DNA of 64,000 bases from Parvularcula sp. BBD 1991-13 (GCA_001657385.1 LYSZ01000003.1:5001-69000); one strand, 5' to 3'; shown: positions 18,541-28,277, counted from the stretch's first letter. The notes: a model not told the origin generated them from the sequence alone. Program-made: numbers and translations.

Positions 18541-19194
18541 TCACTTGCGGTAGGTCTCGCGCAGATAGCGGCGGATCGACGAGGCGCCTTTAAGCTCCCG
18601 GCCCGCGCCGGCGTCCACCAGCCGCGGCGCCCCGGCCCATTGCGGGCGCCAGACATATTCCAGCTGCATCTCGCACAGCGTCTGGCGGGCGAGGCGCGCG
18701 CCGGGATTGCGCTCGGAGCCGTAAAACTCAAGCGGCGGGTCGGCCTTGCGGCTGGGCGTCGCGAAGCTGCCGGCGAAGAAGCACGCCAGAACGCCCAACT
18801 GGGACAGGAGGATGTTGACCGGACCGAGCCAGTGCAGCACCGGCCGGTTCACGCACGCGCCATAGGTCTTGTACAGATAAACCGCGATGTCGCCGCTGTC
18901 ATAGATCGCCGCATTGGCGTTGGGATCGATGAGAAAGGGGAACTGCGTCTTGCCGCCGAGCGCTTCTACGGCCGGACGGAACCGCGCGCCGTTGCGCGGA
19001 CAGGGACGCATGATGGTGGTCACGCCCACTTCCGAGACCGCCTCGCGGGCGATGCGGCAGAACGGGCAGCCTTCGAACTCGTAAAGGATCAGCGGCTCGG
19101 CCGGCTCGACCGGCGCGCCCGCCGCGCCCACGCCCATCCGCAGGACGGAGGCGAGCCAGGAAAACGGCCAACAAAGACAATCCAGCACGCGCAT
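18541..19194 (-). CDS. GST N-terminal (thioredoxin-fold) protein, apparent tandem domains
   Basis: 217 residues. A hydrophobic N-terminal segment is followed by a glutaredoxin-like GST-N domain (about 34-110) with CPFC at 43-46 and a YDSGDIAVYL ending typical of the fold. A second, more degenerate GST-N-like unit (about 148-217) begins LEFYGSERNPGARLARQTL and ends ASSIRRYLRETY; its CxxC is absent. The layout recalls tandem GST-N proteins known from plants and some bacteria. The substrate is unknown. The ATG at 19194 starts 8 bases after the holC stop codon, with CAGGGA upstream. Confidence 0.72.
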   Translation of the reverse strand: MRVLDCLCWPFSWLASVLRMGVGAAGAPVEPAEPLILYEFEGCPFCRIAREAVSEVGVTTIMRPCPRNGARFRPAVEALGGKTQFPFLIDPNANAAIYDSGDIAVYLYKTYGACVNRPVLHWLGPVNILLSQLGVLACFFAGSFATPSRKADPPLEFYGSERNPGARLARQTLCEMQLEYVWRPQWAGAPRLVDAGAGRELKGASSIRRYLRETYRK

Positions 19195-19202
19195 GAGCGT
19201 TG

Positions 19203-19664
19203 CTATCCCTGCTTGCCTCCCTGCCGCTCCCAGCGCCCTTGCGGCGACTGTCGCCAATATGTCGCCTCATGCCCGGCGCCGGCGGCCGCTTTCCAGAAGG
19301 CGCGCGCCCGCCCGCGCGCCGTCTCGTCGGCGCCGTCGAAAATCATCACGCAGCGCGAAAGCGGCGCAATCGCGTCGAGCGCGGCCTCCGCGCCGTCCAC
19401 GAGGAAAAGAATCTGCGGATCGTTGGGCGCATCGTCCCCGTCGGTCAGCCACACCGGCTGACGCGCGCCGTCGCCGCCGGCCCCATGCGGGAGGAAGGAT
19501 TCGTCCCTGTACGTCCAGAGCAGCGCGTCCAGCGCCTCCACCTGCTCGCGCGAGCCGGCGCGCACCACCGCGCGCCATCCCCGCTCAAGCGTTTTTTCCA
19601 GCAACCCCGGCAGAACGCCGTCAAGACTCGCCCGCTCCAGGTGGTAGAACAGGACTTCCGTCAT
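19203..19664 (-). CDS. holC: DNA polymerase III subunit chi
   Basis: 153 residues. The start MTEVLFYHLERASLDGVLPGLLEKTLERGWRAVV, seen in outline, and DDAPNDPQILFLVDG are characteristic of HolC. Chi joins the clamp-loader complex through psi and contacts single-strand binding protein. Its position directly behind pepA is the usual one in alphaproteobacteria. Its ATG overlaps the stop of the DUF1499 gene by four bases (ATGA), so translation is probably coupled. Confidence 0.9.
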   Translation of the reverse strand: MTEVLFYHLERASLDGVLPGLLEKTLERGWRAVVRAGSREQVEALDALLWTYRDESFLPHGAGGDGARQPVWLTDGDDAPNDPQILFLVDGAEAALDAIAPLSRCVMIFDGADETARGRARAFWKAAAGAGHEATYWRQSPQGRWERQGGKQG

Positions 19665-20152
19665 GATGCGGAGGAATTGTCCGCACTGGCGGGAGGCGTG
19701 GAGGGAGGCGTGGCGGGCGCCCCGCCGAGCGCCTCGCGCAGGGCCTCGACGCGCTTGGCGTTGGCCCCGAGGTCGCTGTGTCCGACGCGGGAGGCGGAGC
19801 GCACATGCACCGCGTCATCGGCGCGGCGAAACTCCACGTCATCGACAAATCCCAACAGGGGGGACCGGAACACGGCGGCGATATACGCGTCCTCGGCCGA
19901 CGTAACCTCTCCCCCCTGCGCCGCGACAATCTCGGGCAGGCGCGCCCACGCGGACAGGGGCAAGGAAGCGACGGCGTGGCTGTCCGGCGCGCCCGGCTCG
20001 CTGCTGACGCAGTTGGGCGACGCCGGACAGGGCGCGAGCGCCCCGTTGACGAGGCCCGGCGCGGCGCCGTTTTTCGACTGCTGCGCCAGGAAATAGAACC
20101 CGCCAAGCGCGGCCAGGGCGACGAAGACGACAAGCCCGATCAGTATCTTCAT
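19661..20152 (-). CDS. DUF1499 domain protein, membrane-anchored
   Basis: 162 residues. One N-terminal membrane segment (about 3-22) precedes a DUF1499 domain with CPASPNCVSSE near its start, a run AYIAAVFRSPLLGFVDDVEF and VHVRSASRVGHSDLGANAKRVEALR in outline at its end. The C terminus is Pro/Thr-rich. The family is found in plants and proteobacteria and has no settled function. The ATG at 20152 has GGAGGGAAG upstream. It lies between pepA and holC in what looks like one minus-strand operon. Confidence 0.82.
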   Translation of the reverse strand: MKILIGLVVFVALAALGGFYFLAQQSKNGAAPGLVNGALAPCPASPNCVSSEPGAPDSHAVASLPLSAWARLPEIVAAQGGEVTSAEDAYIAAVFRSPLLGFVDDVEFRRADDAVHVRSASRVGHSDLGANAKRVEALREALGGAPATPPSTPPASADNSSAS

Positions 20153-20195
20153 AGCATCTTCCCTCCGGCCCCAACCCTTCGGGTGCGGGGCGATC

Positions 20196-21686
20196 TTACG
20201 CTTCGTAGTTCTCGCGCACAAATTCGTCGAGCAGGCGCACGCCGTAGCCTGAGCCGCCCTTGGGCGTCGTCGGCTGCGGCTTGTCGGTCCAGGCCATGCC
20301 GGCGATGTCGAGATGCGCCCAGGGCACGCCGTCCTTGATGAAGCGGCCGAGAAACGCCGCCGCCGTCGACGAGCCGGCCCCGGCGCCGCCGATATTCTGC
20401 ATGTCGGCGATGTCGGACTTGATCATGTCGTCATGGGTCTTGGTCAGCGGCATCCGCCACAGCTTGTCGCCGGTCGCCTCGCCCGCGGCCAGCAGCTTCC
20501 CGGCGAGCGCATCGTCCTTGGTGAACATGCCCCCGAACTCGTTGGCGAGGGAGACGATGATCGCCCCGGTCAGGGTCGCAAGATCGATCACCACGTCGGG
20601 CTTATAGGTCTCCTGCGTCCACCACAGCGCGTCGGCGAGGACGAGCCGGCCCTCCGCGTCGGTGTTCAGAACCTCGATCGTCTGGCCGGACATGGAGGTG
20701 ACGACGTCGCCGGGCCGCTGGGCGTTGCCGTCGGGCATGTTCTCGACAAGGCCGATAACGCCGATGACGTTCGCCTTCGCCTTGCGCCCGGCGATCGCCG
20801 CCATGGCGCCCGTCACCGCGCCGGCGCCGCCCATGTCCCATTTCATGTCGCCCATGCCCTTGGCGGGCTTCAGCGAAATGCCGCCGGTGTCGAAGGTGAC
20901 GCCCTTGCCGACGAACGCGACCGGGGCGTCGCCTTTCTTGCCGCCCATCCATTCCATCGCGACGAGCCTGCTTTCGCGCACCGATCCCTGTCCGACGCCG
21001 AGCAGCGAGCCCATGCCGAGCTTCTTCATCTCCGCCTCGCCCAGCACCTTGACCTTGACGCCAAGGGCGGAGAGTTCCTGGCAGCGTTTGGCGAACGCCT
21101 CCGGGAACAGCACGTTGGCCGGCTCGGAGACAAGATCGCGGGTGAGGAAAACCCCGTCGCCGATCTTGTCATGAACCGCATACGCCGCTTTCGCCTTGGC
21201 CGGCGCGCCGTGCACGGTAATCTTGGTCAGGACCGGTTTTTCGCTTTCCTTCTGGGTCGTGCGGTACTTGTCGAAACGGTAGGCCTTCATGCGCGCGCCG
21301 AGGGCGATTCGCGCCGCCAGCTCCTCCGGCTCGAGCTGCTTCACGGCAAGGCCGGCAAGAGCGAAGACGGCGGTCTTGTCGCGGCTCGCAAGCGCCCGGT
21401 CGACGGCCGCGCCGCCCAGCGCCTCGGCGGCGAGCGCGGTCATGTCCTTGGACGCGCCCGCGCCGGCGAGGATGATCCGCGGGTTGGGCAGGCCCTCGGG
21501 GGCGACGATTTCCAACATCTTGCCTTTTTCCCCCTTGAAGCCGGCGACTTTCGACGCCCGCTCCAGCGCGCCGCCGGTCGCCTTGTCGATATCGAGATAG
21601 CCTTGCGCCTTTTTTCCGTCCTCGAATACGGGAACGATCAGGGCGCCGCTTTTGGGAAGCGCGGCGGCGGAAAAGGTGATTTGCAT
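20196..21686 (-). CDS. pepA: Leucyl aminopeptidase (M17)
   Basis: 496 residues, full length. The metal-binding and catalytic block GKGVTFDTGGISLKP is at 260-274 and the family signature NTDAEGRL at 341-348. It is a cytosolic hexameric di-metal aminopeptidase; in some bacteria it also binds DNA. It heads a minus-strand operon with DUF1499, holC and the GST-like gene, and diverges from lptF. That gene order is common in alphaproteobacteria. Confidence 0.95.
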   Translation of the reverse strand: MQITFSAAALPKSGALIVPVFEDGKKAQGYLDIDKATGGALERASKVAGFKGEKGKMLEIVAPEGLPNPRIILAGAGASKDMTALAAEALGGAAVDRALASRDKTAVFALAGLAVKQLEPEELAARIALGARMKAYRFDKYRTTQKESEKPVLTKITVHGAPAKAKAAYAVHDKIGDGVFLTRDLVSEPANVLFPEAFAKRCQELSALGVKVKVLGEAEMKKLGMGSLLGVGQGSVRESRLVAMEWMGGKKGDAPVAFVGKGVTFDTGGISLKPAKGMGDMKWDMGGAGAVTGAMAAIAGRKAKANVIGVIGLVENMPDGNAQRPGDVVTSMSGQTIEVLNTDAEGRLVLADALWWTQETYKPDVVIDLATLTGAIIVSLANEFGGMFTKDDALAGKLLAAGEATGDKLWRMPLTKTHDDMIKSDIADMQNIGGAGAGSSTAAAFLGRFIKDGVPWAHLDIAGMAWTDKPQPTTPKGGSGYGVRLLDEFVRENYEA

Positions 21687-21988
21687 GAAAGCCTCTTGCT
21701 TGATTTTCAGTTTATGTCCGGGCGGACGCTTTTGGCCGAGGATCGACTTGTGCTAGGCCGACAAGGATTTCAAGCCGGCGCCGCGCCGTCAAGCCGGATC
21801 GCCCTGAACGACGGCGCAAAGGCGGGAGCCGGCGTCATGTCCCAGGACACGTCCCGAGACATGTCCAGAGACATGTCTTGGACCGGTCCCGGCGCGGCGC
21901 CGGGGCGAAACAAACCAGCGCAACCCGGCCGCGCCGCCAGCCGCACGGCCGGGCGGCGCGGCAATCGGGAGCGATACGCGGAACGCCG
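21687..21988. other. Divergent pepA / lptF promoter region
   Basis: 302 bp that must carry promoters for both operons. The only structure I can point to is the 12-bp tandem array at 21837-21884. Open frames across it mirror the repeat and are not convincing genes. Confidence 0.5.
21837..21884. repeat. Four-unit 12-bp tandem repeat with palindromic GACATGTC cores
   Basis: The units are ATGTCCCAGGAC, ACGTCCCGAGAC, ATGTCCAGAGAC and ATGTCTTGGACC. Two unit junctions create the palindrome GACATGTC, so the array could be a multi-site binding region or a slippage product. It lies 105 bases before the lptF start. Confidence 0.85.
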
Positions 21989-23104
21989 GTGAGCAGTCTC
22001 GACCGTTACATCCTGCGGCAATGCCTGACGCCGCTCGCCATGATCCTGATCGTCGTCACCACGATCGTGTGGATGACCCAGACGCTGCAACGGGTCGACA
22101 TCCTGGTCGAGTACGGACAGGGCTTCGGCGTGTTCGGCTATCTCAGCATCCTCATCATTCCCAGCCTGCTCGCGGTGATCATCCCCTTCGCGGTGTTCGG
22201 CGCCGCGGTCTACGCGCTCTATCGAATGCATACCGACAGCGAGATCGCGGTCATGTTCGCCGCGGGGGTCGGGCGCGCGCGCATCGCCGCGCCGCTGTTG
22301 CTGGTGGCGCTGGCCGGGGCGCTGGCGACGCTGTTCGTCAATGTCGACCTGATGCCGCGCAGCTATCGCATCCTCAAGGAGCGGGTGGCGGAGATCCGGG
22401 CCGATTTCGCCAGTTCGCTGATCCGCAGCGGGGAATTCTCCAACGTGGTCGAGGGCTTCACGATCTATGTGGAGGAGGCGCGCCCGGGGGGGCAGTTCAT
22501 CGGCCTGCTGATCAACGACCACCGCAACGGGGAGAACCCGGAAACCTACCTCGCCGAACGCGCCATCATTCAGGAAACAGACAACGGGCCGGTGATGTAC
22601 CTCAAGGACGGCAACATCCAGCGGGTCGCCCAATATACGGGCGACGTCAGCATCATCCGGTTCGAGGAATGGGCGATCAATGTCGGCAATCTCAGCAACC
22701 AGCGCGGCGAATTCTATCTCGAGGAGACCGAGCGTTATCTCGGCGAGCTGTTCAATCCCGATCCTTCCAAACCCTACGACAGGAATTTCAGGGAAAAACT
22801 GATCGCGGAGGGCCATGCGCGCATCGCCGGGCCGGTCTACACCTTCGCTTATGCGCTGGCCGGGCTCTACGCGCTGATCGGCGGCGCCTACAGCCGGCGC
22901 GGTTACTTCGTCCGCGTCGCGGCGGCGAGCGCGGCGATCTTCGCCCTCAGGGTGGCCGGTTTTGTGTCCCAGGGCGCGGCGGAACAGACCGAAGCCTACT
23001 GGCTGATTTATGCGCCCCCCGTCGGCGCCTGCGCCGTCCTGACGGTGCTGTTGTTTTTTCAGGACGCCATCAGAAGCGCCTTATTCAGGCCGGAGCCCGC
23101 CTGA
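21989..23104 (+). CDS. lptF: LPS export ABC transporter permease LptF
   Basis: 371 residues, six membrane segments in the LptF/LptG arrangement: three at the N terminus, a periplasmic jellyroll-like domain (about 130-270) and three at the C terminus. With LptG and LptB it extracts lipopolysaccharide from the inner membrane. The start is GTG at 21989, which gives the normal N terminus VSSLDRYILRQCLTPL; the frame is open further upstream but that part is Arg-rich. The stop overlaps the lptG start (TGATG). Confidence 0.93.
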   Translation: MSSLDRYILRQCLTPLAMILIVVTTIVWMTQTLQRVDILVEYGQGFGVFGYLSILIIPSLLAVIIPFAVFGAAVYALYRMHTDSEIAVMFAAGVGRARIAAPLLLVALAGALATLFVNVDLMPRSYRILKERVAEIRADFASSLIRSGEFSNVVEGFTIYVEEARPGGQFIGLLINDHRNGENPETYLAERAIIQETDNGPVMYLKDGNIQRVAQYTGDVSIIRFEEWAINVGNLSNQRGEFYLEETERYLGELFNPDPSKPYDRNFREKLIAEGHARIAGPVYTFAYALAGLYALIGGAYSRRGYFVRVAAASAAIFALRVAGFVSQGAAEQTEAYWLIYAPPVGACAVLTVLLFFQDAIRSALFRPEPA

Positions 23105-24198
23105 TGCCGCCCGCAACGCTGTTCCGGTACATCGCCGTCAGGACGATGCTCGCCATCGGGGCGATCCTGCTGATCGCCTCCAGCCTGATCATGCTGATCG
23201 ACCTCGTCGAAAACATGCGCTTCGCCGGCAAGGCCGGGAACGGCGGGTTTCTGCTCGCCCTCAGCCTGACGGCGATGCGCGCGCCCTCGCTGGTGCAGGC
23301 GCTGATCCCGTTCGTGTTCCTGTTCGGCTCGATCTGGATGTTCAACCAGCTCAACCGACGCTCGGAGGTCTCGGTCATGCGCTCCGCCGGGCTGTCGGTG
23401 TGGCGGCTGCTCGGCCCCGCGGCGTTCATCGCGGCGATATCGGGGCTGTTGATCATTACCGTGATCGATCCGGTCTCGTCGAACTTTCTGTCGATCGCCG
23501 AGGACATGAAGAGCAAGGAGGAAGGTCGCGAGCGCAACCTCGTGAAGGTGCTGAACGACGGCATCTGGCTGCGCCAGCGCGACGGGGAGATGAAGCTGAT
23601 CATCAACGCGCAGAATTTCGACAGCCAGCGCGCGGCCCTGAAGCGCGTCACGGTGTGGCGTTTCGATTCGGAAAACGCGTTTCTCGAACGCCTCGACGCG
23701 CGCGAGGCGTTCCTGTCCGGACGCACGCTGGAAATGCATGACGCGCGGCTTCGGGCGGTCTCCGAACAGGACGAGCGCCGGGCGCCCATCTACGCCATCC
23801 CGAGCGGGCTGTCGCCGGCCGATCTGCAGGAGCGGGTCGCCTCGCCGGAGACCATGTCCCTGTGGCAGTTGCCGCGCTTCATCGCCCTCGCGGAAGCTGC
23901 GGGCCTGCCCACGGTGCGCTATCATATCCGTTTCCAGGATCTGTGCGCGACGCCGCTGAAACTGCTGGCGATGGTGCTCATCGCCGCGGCGTTCTCCCTG
24001 CGCCCGACGCGCATGGGCGGCGCGCTCGGCCTTGTCATTTACTCGCTCGGCGCGGGCTTCGCGCTTTATGTCCTGTCGGAAATCTCCACGGCGATGGGCG
24101 AATCCGGCATCGCCCCGGTCCCGCTCGCCGCCTGGACGCCGGCGGTGGTGGCTGCCCTCGCCGCCGTCACCGCGCTGTTGCATCTGGAGGACGGCTGA
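23104..24198 (+). CDS. lptG: LPS export ABC transporter permease LptG
   Basis: 364 residues with the same topology as LptF. It begins MPPATLFRYIAVRTML, has the conserved cytoplasmic turn RRSEVSVMRSAGLS, and its last membrane segments include MGGALGLVIYSLG. It forms the heterodimeric permease with LptF. Translation is coupled to lptF through a one-base overlap. The lptB and lptA genes are not in the window. A gap of 215 bases separates it from lptD. Confidence 0.93.
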   Translation: MPPATLFRYIAVRTMLAIGAILLIASSLIMLIDLVENMRFAGKAGNGGFLLALSLTAMRAPSLVQALIPFVFLFGSIWMFNQLNRRSEVSVMRSAGLSVWRLLGPAAFIAAISGLLIITVIDPVSSNFLSIAEDMKSKEEGRERNLVKVLNDGIWLRQRDGEMKLIINAQNFDSQRAALKRVTVWRFDSENAFLERLDAREAFLSGRTLEMHDARLRAVSEQDERRAPIYAIPSGLSPADLQERVASPETMSLWQLPRFIALAEAAGLPTVRYHIRFQDLCATPLKLLAMVLIAAAFSLRPTRMGGALGLVIYSLGAGFALYVLSEISTAMGESGIAPVPLAAWTPAVVAALAAVTALLHLEDG

Positions 24199-24413
24199 CA
24201 GGCGCGCCGGCAAAGTAGCCTCCGGAAATAGCCCTCAGCCGCGGCGTGAGGAGGGGCGGCTTCGGACGCCGCCTGCTGCCGGGCCGGCGCGCGGCGTTCC
24301 CGTCCGGGCTTTCGTCATCAAACATGGAGCGCGCGGCTGGACGGCGCGCACGGCCTCATTTAACGGTTGGGTGACGTGGGAGGCGTCGATTCGCTCAACA
24401 AGATGGAGTTGGT

Positions 24414-26774
24414 TTGAGTCACAAGCGCGGCATAGCGCACTTTTGCCTGAGCACCCTTCTGGCAAGCGCCGGCGGCGCGGCGACAGCCCAGGCGCAGACC
24501 GACCTGCAGCCGGCCAATTCGCCGCCCGGGAGCGAGACCCCGCGCCCCGCCGCGACGACGCCGTCGCCGAACCTGATCGGCGAGGACGAGGCGCCGGACG
24601 AAATCCTCTTCGAGGCGGACAGCGTCTACCGGGAAATTCAGGACGGGCCGATCATCGCCGAAGGCGACGTGCGGGCGTTTTTCGGCGAACGTTATCTGCG
24701 CGCCGACCGTCTTGTCTACGACCCGGCGACCGACGTGGTCATCGCCGAGGGCGACGTCTCGATCACGGATGAAAATCTCGAAACCGCCTTCGCCGGCCGG
24801 GTCGAACTTTCCGGCGACCTGCGCGACGGCATCGCGGAAAACTTCAGCGCCCTGCTCGAAGACAACGCCCGCCTCGCCGCGCAGAGCGCCGTCCAGGAAC
24901 AGGGCGCGCGCACGCGCCTCAGCCGGGCGGTCTACACCGCCTGCGACATCTGCGACGACGACGGCGACGGCAAGACCCCGACCTGGCGGATCCGTTCGCT
25001 GAAAGTCACCCGCGACCGCGAGCGGCGCGTGATGCGCTTTCACCACGCGTTTCTGGAGATCAAGGGCGTGCCGATCGCCTACGCCCCTTTCCTGCAGGCG
25101 CCGGACCCGTCGGTGGAGCGCCAGTCCGGTTTCCTGCCGCCGAATATCGGCGCTTCGGACCGTCTCGGCTTCAACTTTCAGCTTCCTTACTATCTCGCCA
25201 TCTCCAACAATCAGGACGCGACCTTTTCGCCGCTCTACACCGCGGAGGACGGCGTTCTGTGGCAGGGCGAATGGCGCCGCCGCGGGCGCAACAGCTACCA
25301 CGTGCTCGCGGGCGGCATCATCGACTCCCCGAATGACAACCCCGAGCCGATCAACGGCGGCAATGAGGGCCTGCCCGGGGTGCGCTGGCACTATTTCGGC
25401 CGCGGCTATCAGAACCTCAGCGACAACTGGCGCCTGAGCTACGATGTCGAGCGGGTTTCGGACGACGAGTATCTGCGCAATTACAGCATCGAGCGGCGCG
25501 GCGATTTGCGCCAGACGCTGAACCGGGGCGCGACCAACCAGCTGCGCTCCAACGCACGCCTCGCCTGGAACAGCGGCGGCTCCAACCTGACCGTGGACAG
25601 CTACCTGTTCCAGGGGCTGCGCGGGGCGCTGGACGACGCGACCACGACGCCCCTGGTCCTGCCGCTGATCGATTACCGCTACGATTTTTCAAGCCGGATC
25701 GCCGGCGGCGACGCCTCCATCGGCGCCAATTTCGCGGCGCTGCAACGCACGGGCGGGCTTGACTCCCGGCGCCTGACCGCGAACGCCACGTGGCGGCGCG
25801 ACGTCATCACCCGCGGCGGCCACCGGTTCAATTTTTTCGGCGAGCTGCGCGGCGACGTCTATCACTTCGACGACGTCAATGCGGGTACGGAAATCAACAC
25901 CTTCTGCGAAAACTCATCGGCGCTGGACTGCAGTCAGGCGCTGGCCTCGTTCATTCCGGACCAGGATTCCGATTTCGAGGCGCGCTTCGCGCCCACCGCG
26001 GGGGTGGAGTGGTCCTATCCGCTGACGCGCGAGCTTGGCGGCGCAAGGCTCTATCTGGAGCCGCGAATCCAGCTTCTCGCCAGCCCGTCCGGCCTCAACC
26101 GCGCGGAAATCATCAACGAGGATTCCCAGAGCATCGAGTTCGATTACGCCGGCCTGTTCGACTACAACAAGGCGACGGGATACGACGCCTTCGAAGACGG
26201 CCAGCGGGCCAATATCGGCATCTCGGCCTCGGCGATCTGGAGAAACGGCTTCGAGCTTGAAGGCGCCGTCGGCCAGCAATTCCGGATCCAACAGACCGAC
26301 GCCTTTGAAGCCGCCGCGGGTCTCGGCGACACCACGTCCGACATCGTCGGCTCGCTCAGCCTTCGTTACAAGTCGCTGGTGGGCGTTGAAAACCGCTTTC
26401 GCCTCGACAACGCCAACGCCGCCATCGAACGCGCGGAGTCCACGGCGTTTTTCAACACCCGCCGCCTGCGGGCGAATGTCGGCTATGTGCGCCTGATCGA
26501 GGACGACGAACTCGCCGTTCTCAATAATCTGGAACGGCGTGAGGAGCTGACCGCGGGCGCGCGCCTCAAGCTGATGCGCAACTGGTACGCTGGTGCGGGA
26601 TGGCGCCGAGATCTGGAAACGAATCAGACCATCCGGCGAGATTTCACCTTGAGTTACGAGGACGAGTGCGCGACCTTCGGCGTCACTCTCCGGCGCGACG
26701 AGACCCGCGTCGGCAACGTCGTGCCGAACACCGCGGTTCTGGTGAGCTTCACCCTGAGATCGCTGGTCGACTGA
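24414..26774 (+). CDS. lptD: LPS assembly outer-membrane protein LptD (TTG start)
   Basis: 786 residues. A signal peptide (about 1-27, ending AQA) is followed by an OstA/LptA-like periplasmic domain (about 60-170) with IIAEGDVRAFF and VVIAEGDVSI, then a large C-terminal beta-barrel. The barrel takes LPS from LptA and inserts it into the outer leaflet with LptE. The start appears to be TTG at 24414, with TGGAG four bases upstream; no ATG fits before the signal peptide. Paired cysteines near residue 175 (CDIC) and later ones may form the disulfides known in this family. Confidence 0.92.
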   Translation: MSHKRGIAHFCLSTLLASAGGAATAQAQTDLQPANSPPGSETPRPAATTPSPNLIGEDEAPDEILFEADSVYREIQDGPIIAEGDVRAFFGERYLRADRLVYDPATDVVIAEGDVSITDENLETAFAGRVELSGDLRDGIAENFSALLEDNARLAAQSAVQEQGARTRLSRAVYTACDICDDDGDGKTPTWRIRSLKVTRDRERRVMRFHHAFLEIKGVPIAYAPFLQAPDPSVERQSGFLPPNIGASDRLGFNFQLPYYLAISNNQDATFSPLYTAEDGVLWQGEWRRRGRNSYHVLAGGIIDSPNDNPEPINGGNEGLPGVRWHYFGRGYQNLSDNWRLSYDVERVSDDEYLRNYSIERRGDLRQTLNRGATNQLRSNARLAWNSGGSNLTVDSYLFQGLRGALDDATTTPLVLPLIDYRYDFSSRIAGGDASIGANFAALQRTGGLDSRRLTANATWRRDVITRGGHRFNFFGELRGDVYHFDDVNAGTEINTFCENSSALDCSQALASFIPDQDSDFEARFAPTAGVEWSYPLTRELGGARLYLEPRIQLLASPSGLNRAEIINEDSQSIEFDYAGLFDYNKATGYDAFEDGQRANIGISASAIWRNGFELEGAVGQQFRIQQTDAFEAAAGLGDTTSDIVGSLSLRYKSLVGVENRFRLDNANAAIERAESTAFFNTRRLRANVGYVRLIEDDELAVLNNLERREELTAGARLKLMRNWYAGAGWRRDLETNQTIRRDFTLSYEDECATFGVTLRRDETRVGNVVPNTAVLVSFTLRSLVD

Positions 26775-26939
26775 AGCCGCCCCGGCGGCCGCCGCCGGCG
26801 GAAGCGCGGGCAGGGGCCGTCTGGCTTGGCGCTTGCACCGGCGGCGTTTCAGAGTATTTTCAACGCCGAGGGGACGACATGCAGATGGGAAAAGCCCGCT
26901 TGATACCGCGGTCTTTGTGGGGGCGAGAGTAGGCAAACC

Positions 26940-28277
26940 ATGACGAAAAACGTGGATTTCTTTTTAAAATCAATCCTCTTCAGCGTAATCTTCAGTCTTT
27001 CGCCCGCCCTTGGCCAGACACCCGCCCAACCGACAGACGAAGCGCGGCAAGCGGCGGCGGACGCGGTGATCGCGCGCTCGGGCGTGCCTTCGGAATCGGT
27101 GGCGGCGGTCGTCAACGACAGCGTCGTCACCACCTTCGACGTGCGCCAGCGGATGAAACTGATGCTGATCTCGGCGGGCCGGCGCCTGCCGATGGAAGCG
27201 CTGCCGCAACTGCAGCAGCAGGCGATGCGCGACCTGATCGAGGAGAAGCTGAAGCTTCAGGAGACGTCGAAATTCGAGATCGAAATCAGCGAGGAGGAAA
27301 TTCGCGGCGAGATCGCCATGATGGCGGCGCAGTCCAATCTCAGCTACGAGGAACTGGTCACGAACCTTCGCGCCGAAGGCATTTCGATTAATTCCCTCAA
27401 GGATCAAATCCGCTCCAGCATCGCCTGGCCGCAACTGGTGCAGGGACGGTACCGCGACCGCATCCGGGTCAACGATAACGAGATTGAAAATACCCTGGAA
27501 CGCATGCGCGAGGATGTCAGCCGCGAGCAATTCCTCGTCTCCGAGATCTGTATTCCCGTCAACGATCCGTCCCAGGTGCAGCAGCTTTACCAGGGCGGCC
27601 TGCAGCTGATCGAGCAGATGCGGCGCGGCGTGCCGTTCGCGGTCGTCGCGCAGCAATTCTCCGCATGCACCACGGCGGCGGTGGGCGGCGATCTCGGCTG
27701 GGTGCGCGCCGGCGAGTTGCCGCCGGACCTCGACGCGGCCGTGCGCGCCCTGCCCCCGGGATCGGTCACCAACCCGATCCCGTCGGAAGGCGCGCTGATG
27801 ATCCTCGCGGTGCGCGACAAGCGCCAAGCCGTCGCGGCGGGCGAACCGACCTTCACCCTCGCCTATGCGAGCGCCGACGAAGCCACCGGCAACAACGCCG
27901 CGCGGCGCGCATTCGACGAACTGTCCACCGCGGACGCCTGCTCCGGACGCTCGCTGCGGATCGATCTCGGCGAGGGGATCGGCTTCAGCCTGATGGAAAA
28001 CATGACGCTCGATCAGATCGACCCGCGGTTCCAGACCCTCATAGAGGATCTCGACCGGGGCGAAACCAGCCCCGTGGTGAAAATCGACGACGCTTATCAC
28101 GCCGCGTATGTCTGCGACAAGGACGAGGGACTTGGTCTGCCGTCGCGGGACGCGCTCGAAAACCGCATCTTCTCGCGCCAGCTCGCGCGGATCAGCCAGC
28201 AATATCTGCGCGACATCGAACGTCAGTCCATGGTCGACATGCGGCTTGAGGGATCCGTCTTGTCGAACGGCGGCTAA
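26940..28277 (+). CDS. surA: Periplasmic chaperone/peptidyl-prolyl isomerase SurA
   Basis: 445 residues. A signal peptide ends ALG near residue 25. The SurA N-terminal chaperone domain follows (VAAVVNDSVVTTFDVRQRMKL in outline, about 52-190), then one clear parvulin-type domain (about 195-300, with AVGGDLGWVRAGELPPDL) and a second, diverged one. It assists folding of outer-membrane barrels such as LptD, encoded just upstream. Its stop overlaps the pdxA start by one base (TAATG), so the two are translationally coupled. Confidence 0.9.
   Translation: MTKNVDFFLKSILFSVIFSLSPALGQTPAQPTDEARQAAADAVIARSGVPSESVAAVVNDSVVTTFDVRQRMKLMLISAGRRLPMEALPQLQQQAMRDLIEEKLKLQETSKFEIEISEEEIRGEIAMMAAQSNLSYEELVTNLRAEGISINSLKDQIRSSIAWPQLVQGRYRDRIRVNDNEIENTLERMREDVSREQFLVSEICIPVNDPSQVQQLYQGGLQLIEQMRRGVPFAVVAQQFSACTTAAVGGDLGWVRAGELPPDLDAAVRALPPGSVTNPIPSEGALMILAVRDKRQAVAAGEPTFTLAYASADEATGNNAARRAFDELSTADACSGRSLRIDLGEGIGFSLMENMTLDQIDPRFQTLIEDLDRGETSPVVKIDDAYHAAYVCDKDEGLGLPSRDALENRIFSRQLARISQQYLRDIERQSMVDMRLEGSVLSNGG

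Noticed and set aside
18541-19194. Maleylacetoacetate isomerase for the homogentisate pathway
   Set aside because: It is GST-like but lacks the zeta-class N-terminal motif and the C-terminal helical domain, and lies 18 kb from hmgA.
20313-21992. Very long open frame on the plus strand opposite pepA
   Set aside because: It is antisense to a clearly conserved aminopeptidase; long shadow frames are expected at this GC content.
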